14,393 nt of DNA from Anaerolineales bacterium (GTDB lineage: Bacteria > Chloroflexota > Anaerolineae > Anaerolineales > Villigracilaceae): assembly GCA_029933275.1 (NCBI GenBank), contig JAOZOM010000024.1, forward strand, positions 1 through 14,393, read 5' to 3'. How positions within the stretch are numbered: the stretch's first letter is position 1; each line of letters begins with the position of its first letter. The position numbers and the translations under genes were made by a program. This document shows positions 1 to 7,247 of this stretch, in pieces. A model generated the notes under the pieces. It was given only the letters and a program-made list of their open reading frames with translations. It was not told the DNA's origin and did no database searches.

Positions 1-39
1 GCGGTTTTTTTCGCCACAAATGCTTGAATACATATTAAT

Positions 40-54
40 GGGGATTTTATCCCC
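40..54 (+). other. small hairpin upstream of the DUF2804 gene
   Basis: A perfect 6-bp inverted repeat (GGGGAT and ATCCCC around a TTT loop) lies 38 bases before the start codon at 93. No T-run follows, so it is not an ordinary terminator; it could be a leader hairpin or chance. The first 11 bases of the window end in a run of T after GCGG and may be the tail of a terminator for a gene to the left, but the stem is cut off. No convincing promoter can be seen in 1-92. Confidence 0.3.
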
Positions 55-92
55 GTGCGGATTGCGATTAACACCCAAAAAGGAAGCACCTT

Positions 93-1127
93 ATGCAAAA
101 AAAAATCACAGAAAAAGGCGCATTACTCACCCCGGATGGAGAATTATCCCAAGTCGGCTGGTCGCCACACCCCTTATTAGATTCAAATCTCGAAGACGCT
201 CGTTTTTATGCGCTACGTTCTCTGCAATTTCTGCGCGTCAAACGCTGGGATTATTACGCCATTTTCACGCCCAAGCGTTTTTTCTCCGCCACAGTTGCCG
301 ATCTCGGCTACGCGGGCAATGTTTTTGTCTATACCCTAGATTTTGAAACTGGCGAATTGCATGAAGAAGGGCTTGTAATTCCGCTGGGAAAAGGCATCGA
401 ATTGCCGCGCAACAGCACCGAAGGAATCACTTCTTTCTCCGGTCAGGGCGCAACGCTGACCTTCACCGTCAAAGATGGCAAACGAAACCTCTTCATAGAT
501 TGGGCAAATTTCCATGATGGACGCGGAATCAAAGCCAAAATTGATTTGATTGAACCAACGGGACACGAATCCATGAATCTCGTCATCCCTATCCCGCCCA
601 AGCGATTTTATTTCAATCGCAAAATCAACTGTCTCCCCGCATCGGGATATATTCAATACGGCGATTTTCGCGAAGAATTACGTCCAAACGAAGCTCTAGG
701 ATCACTGGATTGGGGGCGCGGCGTTTGGGAATATAGCAGTTTCTGGAACTGGGCGAGTGCCTCTGGCTTTTTACCGGACGGGCGCACACTTGGTCTCAAC
801 TTGGGATGCGGCTTCGGAGACATCCGCGCGGCGACCGAAAACGCCATCATCGTAGATGGGAAAATCCACAAACTGGAGCAAGTCCCCTATCTTTACGATT
901 CAAGTGATTATATAAAGCCGTGGATATTCCGCGATAACCAAAATCGCCTTGATTTGACCTTTATCCCTTTCAGAGATCGCACCGCGCGCACCAACTTGGG
1001 AATCATCTTCAGCGAAGTCCATCAGATGTTCGGACGATATAACGGTCACGTCATTTTAGATGATGGAGAAAAGCTAGAAATTCACGATCTAATTGGCTTC
1101 GCCGAAGAACATCACGCACGTTGGTAG
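93..1127 (+). CDS. DUF2804 domain-containing protein
   Basis: A 344-residue protein matching the DUF2804 family along its full expected length (about 330-350 residues). Recognisable family features are the N-terminal 'lLtpdG.l...GWs..P' stretch (residues 9-28), a 'kRWDYYAI' segment near 50-57, a central 'PI.PKRFYFNRKINCLPASGYI' block near 165-188, and a late 'LDWGRGVWEYSSFWNWASASG' block near 204-224. It has no signal peptide or obvious membrane segment, so it is probably cytosolic. The late region is tryptophan- and aromatic-rich, as in lipocalin-like beta folds, but the biochemical role of the family is not established and none is assigned. ATG at 93 is preceded by AAGGA at 80-84, a good Shine-Dalgarno distance. 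The gene appears to stand alone: the next gene has its own promoter, and no clear terminator lies between them. The family assignment is from recognition, not a search. Confidence 0.8.
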   Translation: MQKKITEKGALLTPDGELSQVGWSPHPLLDSNLEDARFYALRSLQFLRVKRWDYYAIFTPKRFFSATVADLGYAGNVFVYTLDFETGELHEEGLVIPLGKGIELPRNSTEGITSFSGQGATLTFTVKDGKRNLFIDWANFHDGRGIKAKIDLIEPTGHESMNLVIPIPPKRFYFNRKINCLPASGYIQYGDFREELRPNEALGSLDWGRGVWEYSSFWNWASASGFLPDGRTLGLNLGCGFGDIRAATENAIIVDGKIHKLEQVPYLYDSSDYIKPWIFRDNQNRLDLTFIPFRDRTARTNLGIIFSEVHQMFGRYNGHVILDDGEKLEIHDLIGFAEEHHARW

Positions 1128-1155
1128 GTTAAATCCTTTTCCTCGATACGTCAGC

Positions 1156-1184
1156 TTTACTTTTTTTTGCATACCTGCTATGAT
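1156..1184 (+). promoter_or_regulatory. extended -10 promoter of the toxin-antitoxin operon
   Basis: A -35-like TTTACT (1156-1161), a 17-base spacer and TATGAT (1179-1184) with an extended -10 TGc just before it. Transcription would be expected to start near 1191, only about two bases before the ATG at 1193. There is no Shine-Dalgarno sequence of any strength in front of that ATG, so the arrangement fits a leaderless or near-leaderless transcript. This is prediction by eye. Confidence 0.55.
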
Positions 1185-1192
1185 GGATTTAT

Positions 1193-1495
1193 ATGAGCAG
1201 AGAACGGTTTATCAAAACGGTTTCTGAACGATATATTCTTCCTAAGAGAAGAGGTGGTGGGCTAATTAAAATCGAAGTCTGGGAGAATAAAGATGGTGAA
1301 CTTGTGAAATATAGTTTTGCCTACATCAATCACCAAATATCTTCAAAAGATAATGGGCGCGTTATTGGCTACGATAACGCGCATCATTCCCACCACAAAC
1401 ATATTTTAGGCGAAATATATCCTGTTGAAAATTTCACTACTTACGAAGATTTACTGAACCGTTTTGAAGAAGAATTAAAGGAATTTATCAAATGA
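1193..1495 (+). CDS. TumE-family (DUF6516-like) toxin of a toxin-antitoxin pair
   Basis: A 100-residue protein resembling the TumE/DUF6516 toxin family. The main signature is the histidine-rich block at residues 59-70, reading G-Y-D-N-A-H-H-S-H-H-K-H, which corresponds to the family's 'RYDNaPHh..hKH' motif. Before it comes a basic and beta-rich part (residues 15-47), and after it an acidic helical tail (residues 82-100). TumE proteins have been described as toxins whose partner is a small winged-helix protein encoded directly downstream; a ribonuclease activity is reported for the family but is not deducible here. The stop overlaps the next start (ATGA, 1492-1495), giving translational coupling in toxin-first order. 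ATG 1193 is chosen because the other nearby ATGs (1180, 1183) are out of frame. There is no Shine-Dalgarno sequence, and a promoter ends at 1184, so translation is probably near-leaderless. Confidence 0.7.
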   Translation: MSRERFIKTVSERYILPKRRGGGLIKIEVWENKDGELVKYSFAYINHQISSKDNGRVIGYDNAHHSHHKHILGEIYPVENFTTYEDLLNRFEEELKEFIK

Positions 1496-1866
1496 GTACA
1501 AATATAAAATCTGGGAATCTATCCGATTTTTTTGACTCTGCTAGAGAGACCGCCAAAGAAATTGACGCGGGGCAAAAAACATCGCCCAAAAATACGATTT
1601 GGGTTGATTCAAAGGATTTTCGAGATTTACTCAAACCGGAAAGAACCGATTTGATACAGTTCTTAAGGCAAAATAATCGTGTCGTCTTCTCTGAATTAAT
1701 GCAAGCGATGGAACGCTCCCCCGCGAGTTTGAATAAAGATTTGGGCATCCTATCTAAATATCAACTGATTCGAGTTTTCAAGGAGCCAAATCCCGGACAT
1801 GGGATGCGGAAAGTCATTGAATCTACGTTTGATAATGAACCGATACGGATGGTGACAGAAATTTAA
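1492..1866 (+). CDS. TumA-like antitoxin, winged-helix DNA-binding protein
   Basis: A 124-residue protein with a polar N-terminal segment (residues 1-45, including a short SDFFDSARETAKEID helix) that could contact the toxin, followed by a winged helix-turn-helix. The helix-turn-helix spans about residues 64-93, with the probable recognition helix around SPASLNKDLGILSKY, and the wing spans about 94-112. This layout resembles the HVO_A0114-type putative DNA-binding proteins that accompany TumE toxins. The expected role is to neutralise the upstream toxin and repress the shared promoter at 1156-1184. The start codon overlaps the toxin stop by four bases, so translation should be coupled. The operon ends 10 bases before a strong hairpin terminator. 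The pairing with a TumE-like gene is the strongest support, because the helix-turn-helix alone would be uninformative. Confidence 0.7.
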   Translation: MSTNIKSGNLSDFFDSARETAKEIDAGQKTSPKNTIWVDSKDFRDLLKPERTDLIQFLRQNNRVVFSELMQAMERSPASLNKDLGILSKYQLIRVFKEPNPGHGMRKVIESTFDNEPIRMVTEI

Positions 1867-1875
1867 TTTCTCTAC

Positions 1876-1915
1876 AAAAGACCCCGTTCCCTTCAAAGGG
1901 AACGGGGTCTTTTTT
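1876..1915. terminator. bidirectional intrinsic terminator between convergent genes
   Basis: A perfect 17-bp stem, arms 1876-1892 and 1897-1913 (AAAAGACCCCGTTCCCT and its complement), around a TCAA tetraloop and followed by T-runs at 1911-1915 and 1917-1920. The + strand T-run ends the antitoxin transcript. On the - strand the stem is followed by TTTTG, which could also serve the dehydrogenase gene that ends at 1932. Confidence 0.92.
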
Positions 1916-1931
1916 CTTTTTGCTTTCTCTC

Positions 1932-3092
1932 TTACTCCCAATAGACCTCATATTTAATCCCGCGCTCGCGGAGGGATTCCATGATTTCGACTGCGGGGGC
2001 AGCCAATTCCATACGATGTGCGCCCGCGCCGATTTTTTGGCGGGCTTGGAAACCCATCATCACCGCGCAATGCCAGCCGGTGAGACGTTCCATCGCAGTG
2101 AAGCCGGTTTCTTCATCGAAGCGGTCAATCAGGTCAATGGTAACGGTAGATTCTTTCCCCTCTTTTTCCCCGATACCGATGGCGCGCATAATGCCAATAT
2201 CTTTCACATTTTCCGCGTTGATATGGGGCGCAAGTAGGGTGTGATAAAGATCGCGCGGGACGATACTTTGCCCATTTACATCAATCGGCTCTTCGGAGAA
2301 AAGCCCCAGCCGTTTATAGGCTTCGAAGGTGTGCATATGACCGGGGTAGCGCAAGACTTTATTTTCGTAGCGTTCCAATTTGCCGAGATGCGTTTGCGGT
2401 GTGGTGGACATGCTCCCCGAAATAACAAAGGCTTCGAGTTCGCCCAAAGGCTCAAAAGTGATTATTTCGCGCTCGGTGAAAGTCGGAACGTAGGTAATTT
2501 TGCCATCACGGATGAAGGTGGCATCTCCGCTGTATTCGTTGGTTAGCCCGTTGATATGGTAGGTCATCGCGTATTTCCACGGGGCGATGGGTTCGAGGGG
2601 CAAACCGGCATCGTAGAGAATAACTTCGCGCGGCTTGTCGAGCAAATCCATGACGTAGACTGCCATCGTGTTGATGAGACCGGGTCCCATCCCACAATCG
2701 GGGACGATGCTTACGCCCGCGGCTTTGGCTTCTTCGTCTAATTCGAGTTGTTCCCAAACAATATCAGTATTGCCGCCCATATCGCAGAGGCTAACACCTT
2801 TTTCTATGCAGGTTTTGGTGATTTCTACGTTGAAATAGTAGGGAACCGCGCTCAGGGCGACATCAATGCCATCCATAAGGGAGGCAAGCTGACTTGAGTC
2901 CGAGGCGTCTGCTTGCGCCGGTGAAGCTACATCTCTGCCGATAAGTTGGTTGACGCGCTTTGCCGCGCGCGCTGCCGCGTCCAAATCCATATCTGCCATG
3001 ATAATTTGGCTGGCTTCGCCGAATTTTGCGAGGTCGTAGGCGGCGGCTGTCCCCTGTTTTCCCGCGCCGATGATGAGGTAACGATAGGTCAT
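1932..3092 (-). CDS. saccharopine dehydrogenase family protein, lysine 6-dehydrogenase-like
   Basis: A 386-residue soluble oxidoreductase. The N-terminus carries a Rossmann nucleotide-binding motif G9-A-G11-K-Q-G14, followed by an acidic residue at the end of the second strand (ADMD, about 34-37), which suggests NAD(H) rather than NADP(H). The body has landmarks of the saccharopine dehydrogenase/lysine 6-dehydrogenase fold: 'VSLCDMGGNTD' (about 99-109), 'AGVSIVPDCGMGPGLIN' (about 124-140), and 'GELEAFVISGSMST' (about 226-239). Length and order match Geobacillus-type L-lysine 6-dehydrogenase (about 385 residues), which oxidises the epsilon-amino group of lysine to give piperideine-6-carboxylate. 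Substrate is inferred and could instead be another amino acid or a carboxynorspermidine-like compound. The start is supported by AAGGAG seven to eight bases upstream. It is monocistronic, with no lysine-pathway neighbours in the window. Confidence 0.75.
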   Translation of the reverse strand: MTYRYLIIGAGKQGTAAAYDLAKFGEASQIIMADMDLDAAARAAKRVNQLIGRDVASPAQADASDSSQLASLMDGIDVALSAVPYYFNVEITKTCIEKGVSLCDMGGNTDIVWEQLELDEEAKAAGVSIVPDCGMGPGLINTMAVYVMDLLDKPREVILYDAGLPLEPIAPWKYAMTYHINGLTNEYSGDATFIRDGKITYVPTFTEREIITFEPLGELEAFVISGSMSTTPQTHLGKLERYENKVLRYPGHMHTFEAYKRLGLFSEEPIDVNGQSIVPRDLYHTLLAPHINAENVKDIGIMRAIGIGEKEGKESTVTIDLIDRFDEETGFTAMERLTGWHCAVMMGFQARQKIGAGAHRMELAAPAVEIMESLRERGIKYEVYWE

Positions 3093-3127
3093 TGTAAAAT
3101 TCTCCTTGTAATTTTAGTAGGAAGAAA

Positions 3128-3156
3128 AGTGTACGCCGAAAGGGCTTTTTCGTGAA
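3128..3156 (-). promoter_or_regulatory. possible promoter of the dehydrogenase gene
   Basis: Reading on the - strand, TTCACG (3156-3151), a 17-base spacer and TACACT (3133-3128). Each hexamer matches the sigma-70 consensus at four of six positions. The start point would fall near 3121, about 28 bases before the ATG at 3092, leaving room for the AAGGAG ribosome binding site. Confidence 0.4.
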
Positions 3157-3205
3157 GGATGGAGAGTTAGAAAGGTTAAATTTTCATTAGAGTTCAACAC
3201 AATAC

Positions 3206-3234
3206 TTGACATTCCCCTCCTGTTTTTGTATAGT
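3206..3234 (+). promoter_or_regulatory. strong sigma-70 promoter of the ABC transporter operon
   Basis: A perfect -35 TTGACA (3206-3211), a 17-base spacer and TATAGT (3229-3234). Transcription would begin near 3241, giving a leader of about 100 nt before the ATG at 3342. This is the clearest promoter for a protein-coding gene in the window. Confidence 0.8.
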
Positions 3235-3240
3235 GAGACA

Positions 3241-3341
3241 TCACTTATATTGGCACAGTTGCTTTCGCGCTTCCGTGCCTTTTATTTTGTCTTCCACTCC
3301 TAGCCTTTCTTTTTAGGGCTAGTGGGGACAAACGGAGCATT
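3241..3341 (+). promoter_or_regulatory. structured 5' leader of the ABC operon
   Basis: The leader holds two candidate hairpins. The first pairs GGCAC (3252-3256) with GTGCC (3275-3279) and is followed directly by a T-rich stretch (3280-3290), like a weak intrinsic terminator. The second pairs CTAGCC (3300-3305) with GGCTAG (3317-3322) around an 11-base T-rich loop and could extend through CCAC/GTGG with a bulge. The ribosome binding site GGAG (3334-3337) lies outside both. No known riboswitch family is recognised. Confidence 0.4.
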
Positions 3342-4271
3342 ATGATTGAAGTAAAGTCATTAAGCAAAGATTACGGCAAACGGCGAGCCGTGGATGCAAT
3401 CAGTTTTGACGCGCAACAGGGCGAGATTGTCGGCTTTCTCGGTCCGAATGGGGCGGGAAAAACGACCACAATGCGCATCCTGACCGGTTACTTGCAGCCC
3501 ACCGATGGCGAGGCGAGCGTAGCGGGCTTTGATGTGGTTGAAGAATCGCTCGAAGTGCGTAAACGAGTCGGCTATTTGGCAGAGAGCGTTCCACTTTACG
3601 CCGATATGCGTGTTTTTGACCAACTTAAATTTATGGCAGAGTTGCATCATCTCAAAAATGCGGATGCGCGTGTGATGGAGACTTTGGCAATGGTCGGGAT
3701 GCAGGATCGTGCTGGGGGCTATATCGCTAAACTCTCCAAGGGGATGCGTCAACGGGTGGGATTAGCCCAAGCACTTTTGCACGAACCGGAAGTGTTGATT
3801 CTCGACGAGCCGACTATCGGACTTGACCCTACGCAGGTTGTCGAAGTCCGCAACTTGGTACGTGAAATTGGCAAAGAGCGGACAGTGCTTCTCTCCACGC
3901 ATGTTCTTTCAGAAGCACAACAGCTTTGCGACCGCGTTTTGATTATCAACAAAGGCAAGATTGTTGCTGAAGATACGCCCAGTGCGCTGGGATCGCGCTT
4001 AGCAGGTGCGGAACGGGTGGAACTCCGTGTACGGGGGGATGCGAATGCGCTCGCCGAAAAAATTGCAGAAATAGATGGGGCGCAGGATATCCGCATCCAT
4101 AACGAGGGCAAGCTGGAATTCGCGTTCGTTGCGGAAAAAGATATTCGTCCACAAGTGGCGCGTTTGATTGTCGAATCCGATTTTGATTTGCTAGAGATGA
4201 AATCCCTCGGGATGAGTCTCGAAGATGTTTTCCTTCAATTGATTAAAGAAGAGGGGAAGAAAAATGCGTAA
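3342..4271 (+). CDS. ABC transporter ATP-binding protein (GldA-like)
   Basis: A 309-residue ABC ATPase that powers the membrane subunits encoded next to it. Visible motifs: Walker A GPNGAGKTT (residues 34-42), Glu81 in the Q-loop position ('GYLAESVPLYADM'), as is common in the GldA/ABC-2 branch, signature LSKGMRQRVGLAQAL (131-145), Walker B VLILDEP (151-157), D-loop GLDP (160-163) and switch His187 in 'LLSTH'. The C-terminal about 80 residues form the small beta-rich domain (DUF4162-like) typical of ABC-2 ATPases such as GldA, NatA and CcmA-type proteins. All catalytic residues are present, so it should be active. Translation starts at ATG 3342 behind GGAG. The 3' end overlaps the permease gene by eight bases. 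The substrate cannot be read from the sequence; GldA is the nearest functional label, but gliding is not implied. Confidence 0.9.
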   Translation: MIEVKSLSKDYGKRRAVDAISFDAQQGEIVGFLGPNGAGKTTTMRILTGYLQPTDGEASVAGFDVVEESLEVRKRVGYLAESVPLYADMRVFDQLKFMAELHHLKNADARVMETLAMVGMQDRAGGYIAKLSKGMRQRVGLAQALLHEPEVLILDEPTIGLDPTQVVEVRNLVREIGKERTVLLSTHVLSEAQQLCDRVLIINKGKIVAEDTPSALGSRLAGAERVELRVRGDANALAEKIAEIDGAQDIRIHNEGKLEFAFVAEKDIRPQVARLIVESDFDLLEMKSLGMSLEDVFLQLIKEEGKKNA

Positions 4272-5013
4272 TATCTGGACACTCGCGAAGAAAGAGTATA
4301 AAAATTATTTTAATAGCCCGATTGCTTATATCGTTGGGTTTGTGATTTTGCTGGTTTTGGGCATTTTCTTTGCCCTGAATATCACCTACCTGACGTTGAA
4401 TTCTTATTTATCTTACGGTGCGGCTCCCGATGTGGGCGTGGTGACGGGACCTTTTGCTTTCATGCTCGTTCTTTCGACTCCCGCGTTAACGATGGGCTTA
4501 CTCGCCGATGAAAAACGGATGGGGACGATGGAATTGCTGATGACCGCCCCCCTGCGAGATGTGGAATTGGTGGTCGGGAAGTGGCTGGGCGCATTCCTCT
4601 TTATGCTAACCGTGATGGCGATTACGCTGATTTTCCCAATTATGATGTTTTTCTTGGTTTACCCGGGCATTGACGGTGGACAAGTTTTTGGCGCGTATTT
4701 AGGAATTATGCTCATCACTTCGGCTTTTCTGAGCATCGGTGTTGGGATTTCTGCCCTTTTTAGCAATCAACTTGCCGCATTTTTTACCACACTGATTACC
4801 TTTATCGTTCTATGGTGGATTATCGGTTTTCCTGCCAATATTTTGCCCGCTGGCTCGGATATTTTTCATTATCTTGATATGCAAACTCATTTTTATAATT
4901 CTTTAAACGTGGGCGTAATCAAACTCACGGATATTATCTATTTTCTCAGCTTAACCGCGTTGGGCTTATTTATCGGCAAGTCGGCGGTTGAAATGCGGAG
5001 GCTACAATCATGA
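4264..5013 (+). CDS. ABC-2 type permease (GldF-like)
   Basis: A 249-residue integral membrane protein with about six predicted transmembrane helices (roughly 18-40, 60-80, 107-130, 138-165, 170-193, 222-242). Between helices 2 and 3 it carries 'EKRMGTMELLMTAPLRDVELVVGKW', the cytosolic coupling segment characteristic of ABC-2 permeases such as GldF and NosY-type proteins. It begins with a short amphipathic 'LAKKEYKNYFNSPIAYIV' stretch, also typical. The start at 4264 overlaps the ATPase gene by eight bases with GGGGAAG just upstream as ribosome binding site. The stop overlaps the start of the next gene (ATGA, 5010-5013). It forms the transmembrane part of the complex with the neighbouring ATPase; the transported substrate is unknown. 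Confidence 0.88.
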   Translation: MRNIWTLAKKEYKNYFNSPIAYIVGFVILLVLGIFFALNITYLTLNSYLSYGAAPDVGVVTGPFAFMLVLSTPALTMGLLADEKRMGTMELLMTAPLRDVELVVGKWLGAFLFMLTVMAITLIFPIMMFFLVYPGIDGGQVFGAYLGIMLITSAFLSIGVGISALFSNQLAAFFTTLITFIVLWWIIGFPANILPAGSDIFHYLDMQTHFYNSLNVGVIKLTDIIYFLSLTALGLFIGKSAVEMRRLQS

Positions 5014-6590
5014 AAAAAGAAAAAGTAGCCCTCATTGCGCCCTTGTTTTCTCTGCTCGCGTTGATTACGGCGATTGTCGTCCTTTTTCTCAAAGGCATTC
5101 AGGCGGTTGGTTTGTATACCCCCGCAAATCCTGAAGCTCTCACCCTCGCGTTACAAATTAGCGGAGCGGTTTTCATTTTGGGCTTGGCAATTTACGCCAT
5201 TATTTTGCCCGAAAAAACGCGCCAAATCCTAACCGGAAAAAACGTGCGCTACGGGAGCAATTTGCTCATCATTTCCCTTGCTTTTCTCGGTATTTTAGGC
5301 TCGCTGAATTATCTTGCCTATAAAAATCCGCAAAAATGGGATTTGACCGCCGAGAAATCCCATACCCTCGCGCCGGAAAGCATTGAGATTTTGGACGCGC
5401 TCCCCGAAAAAGTCATGGCGATTGCTTTTTTCTCCGCCAATACGCCGATAGATTTCGCCGAGCAAATTCTGCTCGATTTCAAGGCAAATAGCAAAGGCAA
5501 ATTCGATTATCAATTTGTAGACCCCGATCTAAATCCCGTTGAAGTGCGCGAGGCGGGCATCACCGGGGACGGCAAAATCCTGCTCAAGATGGGAAACCGC
5601 CAAGAGATTGTCCCCGCAGCTTCTGAGCAGGAATTATTGCGCGGGATGCTGCGCTTGATTAATCCGAATGAGCGCGCAGTTTACTTTTTAACGGGAGATG
5701 GCGAATACGACACCGAAACGCTCGGAGAGCGCGCCGTGACGCTCGCCTTAAATAGCCTATACGGGAAAAATTACACCGTCCAGCCCCTCAACTTGCTTGC
5801 TGAAAACGCGATCCCGGACGATGCGCTGAGCGTGATCATTGTTGGGGCAACCAATCCCCTCTCCGAAAAAGAGATTGCCCTTCTCGATGCTTATCTCGCC
5901 GAGGGCGGTGGTTTAGTCGCGTTGATTGACCCCACGCCTATCAGCGAGCTAAACGCCGAAGAGGATAGTCTCGCCGCGTATCTCGCTGAAACGTGGGGTG
6001 TTCTTTTAGACGATAATATTATCGTAGACCCTTCATCCAATCCACCTTCGGATGCGGTTGCATATAGTTATGCCTTGCACCCCATTACGGAGAAGATGAA
6101 TAATATCTCGGTTTATTTCCCCTTTGCGCGATCTTTGCAATTTGAAGAGAGAGAGAATCTGACCCAAACATCCCTCGCGTGGACAATAGACCGCGCCTGG
6201 GGCGAAAGTGATTTCTCTGCCCTCGAATCGGATGGGGAACCCGTTGCTTTTGATGAGGAAGAAGATTTACCCGGTCCCTTAGCGATGGCGATCTCGGTGG
6301 AGAATCTCGTCACAAAAGGACGCGTGGTCGTCTTCGGGAATGCGGTTTTTGCCGGAGACGAGGCTTTCGAGGCTTACGGCAACGGCGATTTCTTCATCAA
6401 CGCGATCGATTGGGCAGCCGAACAAGAAGATTTGCTCAACTTGACTCCTAAAAAACAAGTTCAGCGTACTTTTCTCCCGCCGAATGATTTCCAACTGATT
6501 ACCATCCTTTTGGGCGCAATTTGCCTTTTGCCGAGTATGATGATTTTGGGCGGTTTTCTGGCGTGGATGAAGAGGAAGAAACGAGGTTAG
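5010..6590 (+). CDS. GldG-like ABC transporter auxiliary protein
   Basis: A 526-residue protein with three N-terminal membrane helices (about 8-28, 45-65, 83-103), a large domain of about 390 residues, probably extracytoplasmic, and one C-terminal helix (about 496-519) followed by a basic tail. The domain begins with 'KWDLTAEKSHTLAPES' (about 109-124), the hallmark of the GldG/ABC_transp_aux family ('DLT..k.ysLs..t'), and continues with 'VMAIAFFS' and 'VYFLTGDGEYDTE', both family landmarks. The 'G.GEYD' segment resembles the conserved part of the GATase-like fold in the auxiliary domain. In Bacteroidota GldF and GldG work together; in Chloroflexota the same pair occurs without gliding genes and its substrate is unknown. 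Translation is coupled to the permease through the ATGA overlap. Confidence 0.85.
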   Translation: MKKEKVALIAPLFSLLALITAIVVLFLKGIQAVGLYTPANPEALTLALQISGAVFILGLAIYAIILPEKTRQILTGKNVRYGSNLLIISLAFLGILGSLNYLAYKNPQKWDLTAEKSHTLAPESIEILDALPEKVMAIAFFSANTPIDFAEQILLDFKANSKGKFDYQFVDPDLNPVEVREAGITGDGKILLKMGNRQEIVPAASEQELLRGMLRLINPNERAVYFLTGDGEYDTETLGERAVTLALNSLYGKNYTVQPLNLLAENAIPDDALSVIIVGATNPLSEKEIALLDAYLAEGGGLVALIDPTPISELNAEEDSLAAYLAETWGVLLDDNIIVDPSSNPPSDAVAYSYALHPITEKMNNISVYFPFARSLQFEERENLTQTSLAWTIDRAWGESDFSALESDGEPVAFDEEEDLPGPLAMAISVENLVTKGRVVVFGNAVFAGDEAFEAYGNGDFFINAIDWAAEQEDLLNLTPKKQVQRTFLPPNDFQLITILLGAICLLPSMMILGGFLAWMKRKKRG

Positions 6591-6607
6591 TTTTTAGAAC
6601 CTTTAGT

Positions 6608-7123
6608 ATGCGCCGTTCTCTTTGGATTTTACTTGCTCTGCTCGCGGTGCTAATTGCGCTCATCTTTTTTCTTAAAAAAAGAGAAGTACCTCTTGTTGAA
6701 GAGGATCTTCCGCCAGTGCAAAAATTTCTCTTTGCGGAGAAAGAATCGCCTATTATCGGGTTGGAGATTGAGACGGAGTATTTTTCTCTCTCTTTAGCGC
6801 GTGGCGTGAATGGGCTTTGGGTCGCGGTTAAGCCGGAGGGCGCGGCGGTTTCGCAGGGGATGGTCGAAGCCGCACTTTCTCAGCTTCGGGCGTTGCCGCT
6901 TTTGGCGGAGAATCTCAGCCTCAGCCCTACGGATGTTGGGATCGGCTCGCAAGCATCAATCACGCGCGTTCGCTTTGCAGAGGAAGGTGAATCCGCTTTT
7001 CGGGTAGGGTATCCCACGCCCAGCGGACGCGGATATTATATCCAATATGAAGAGGCGAAAATCGGCATTGTTGCTAAAGATAGTCTCGATGCTTTTTTTA
7101 GACTCTTGGATTTCTTCGAGTAG
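6608..7123 (+). CDS. DUF4340-like membrane-anchored protein
   Basis: A 171-residue protein: short basic N-terminus, one membrane helix (about residues 5-22), then an extracytoplasmic beta-rich domain with 'FAEKESPIIGLEIETE', 'NGLWVAVKPEG', and a C-terminal 'RVGYPTPSGRGYYIQYE...VAKDSLDAFF' block that fits DUF4340, a family commonly encoded next to GldG-like genes. It is shorter than many DUF4340 proteins, which often carry more than one repeat of the unit. ATG 6608 is chosen because the membrane anchor begins there; an in-frame TTG at 6521 would overlap the GldG-like gene by 70 bases and add a 29-residue polar extension with no support. No good Shine-Dalgarno sequence precedes 6608, so translation may depend on coupling to the gene ending 17 bases upstream. 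It probably completes the transporter complex. Confidence 0.7.
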   Translation: MRRSLWILLALLAVLIALIFFLKKREVPLVEEDLPPVQKFLFAEKESPIIGLEIETEYFSLSLARGVNGLWVAVKPEGAAVSQGMVEAALSQLRALPLLAENLSLSPTDVGIGSQASITRVRFAEEGESAFRVGYPTPSGRGYYIQYEEAKIGIVAKDSLDAFFRLLDFFE

Positions 7124-7165
7124 AAAATGTAACATTCTTTAGGTTTTTTCATCTAAAGGTAGCTG

Positions 7166-7194
7166 TTGAATTTCTTTCTGAAAAAGTGTATGCT
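7166..7194 (+). promoter_or_regulatory. promoter of the primary sigma factor gene
   Basis: TTGAAT (7166-7171), a 17-base spacer and TATGCT (7189-7194). The start point would be near 7201, giving a leader of about 47 nt, AT-rich, with AAAAGG (7227-7232) as a ribosome binding site at a somewhat long distance from the ATG at 7248. No clear terminator lies between the preceding gene and this promoter, so read-through from the ABC operon into the sigma gene is possible. Confidence 0.6.
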
Positions 7195-7247
7195 GAGTAA
7201 GCATAGTTTTTAAAAAATAAAAAGCGAAAAGGTGTTTTAAAAAAATT

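Noticed and set aside
1920..3155. Several + strand frames opposite the dehydrogenase gene
   Set aside because: They are shadows of a well-supported gene on the - strand, with no family resemblance or ribosome binding sites.
6521..6607. TTG start giving a longer DUF4340-like protein
   Set aside because: It would overlap the GldG-like gene by 70 bases in another frame and put 29 polar residues before a membrane anchor that otherwise begins right after ATG 6608.
7125..7137. AATGTAACATT palindrome after the DUF4340-like gene as a terminator
   Set aside because: The arms are separated by a single base, so no hairpin loop can form, and the stem has almost no GC.
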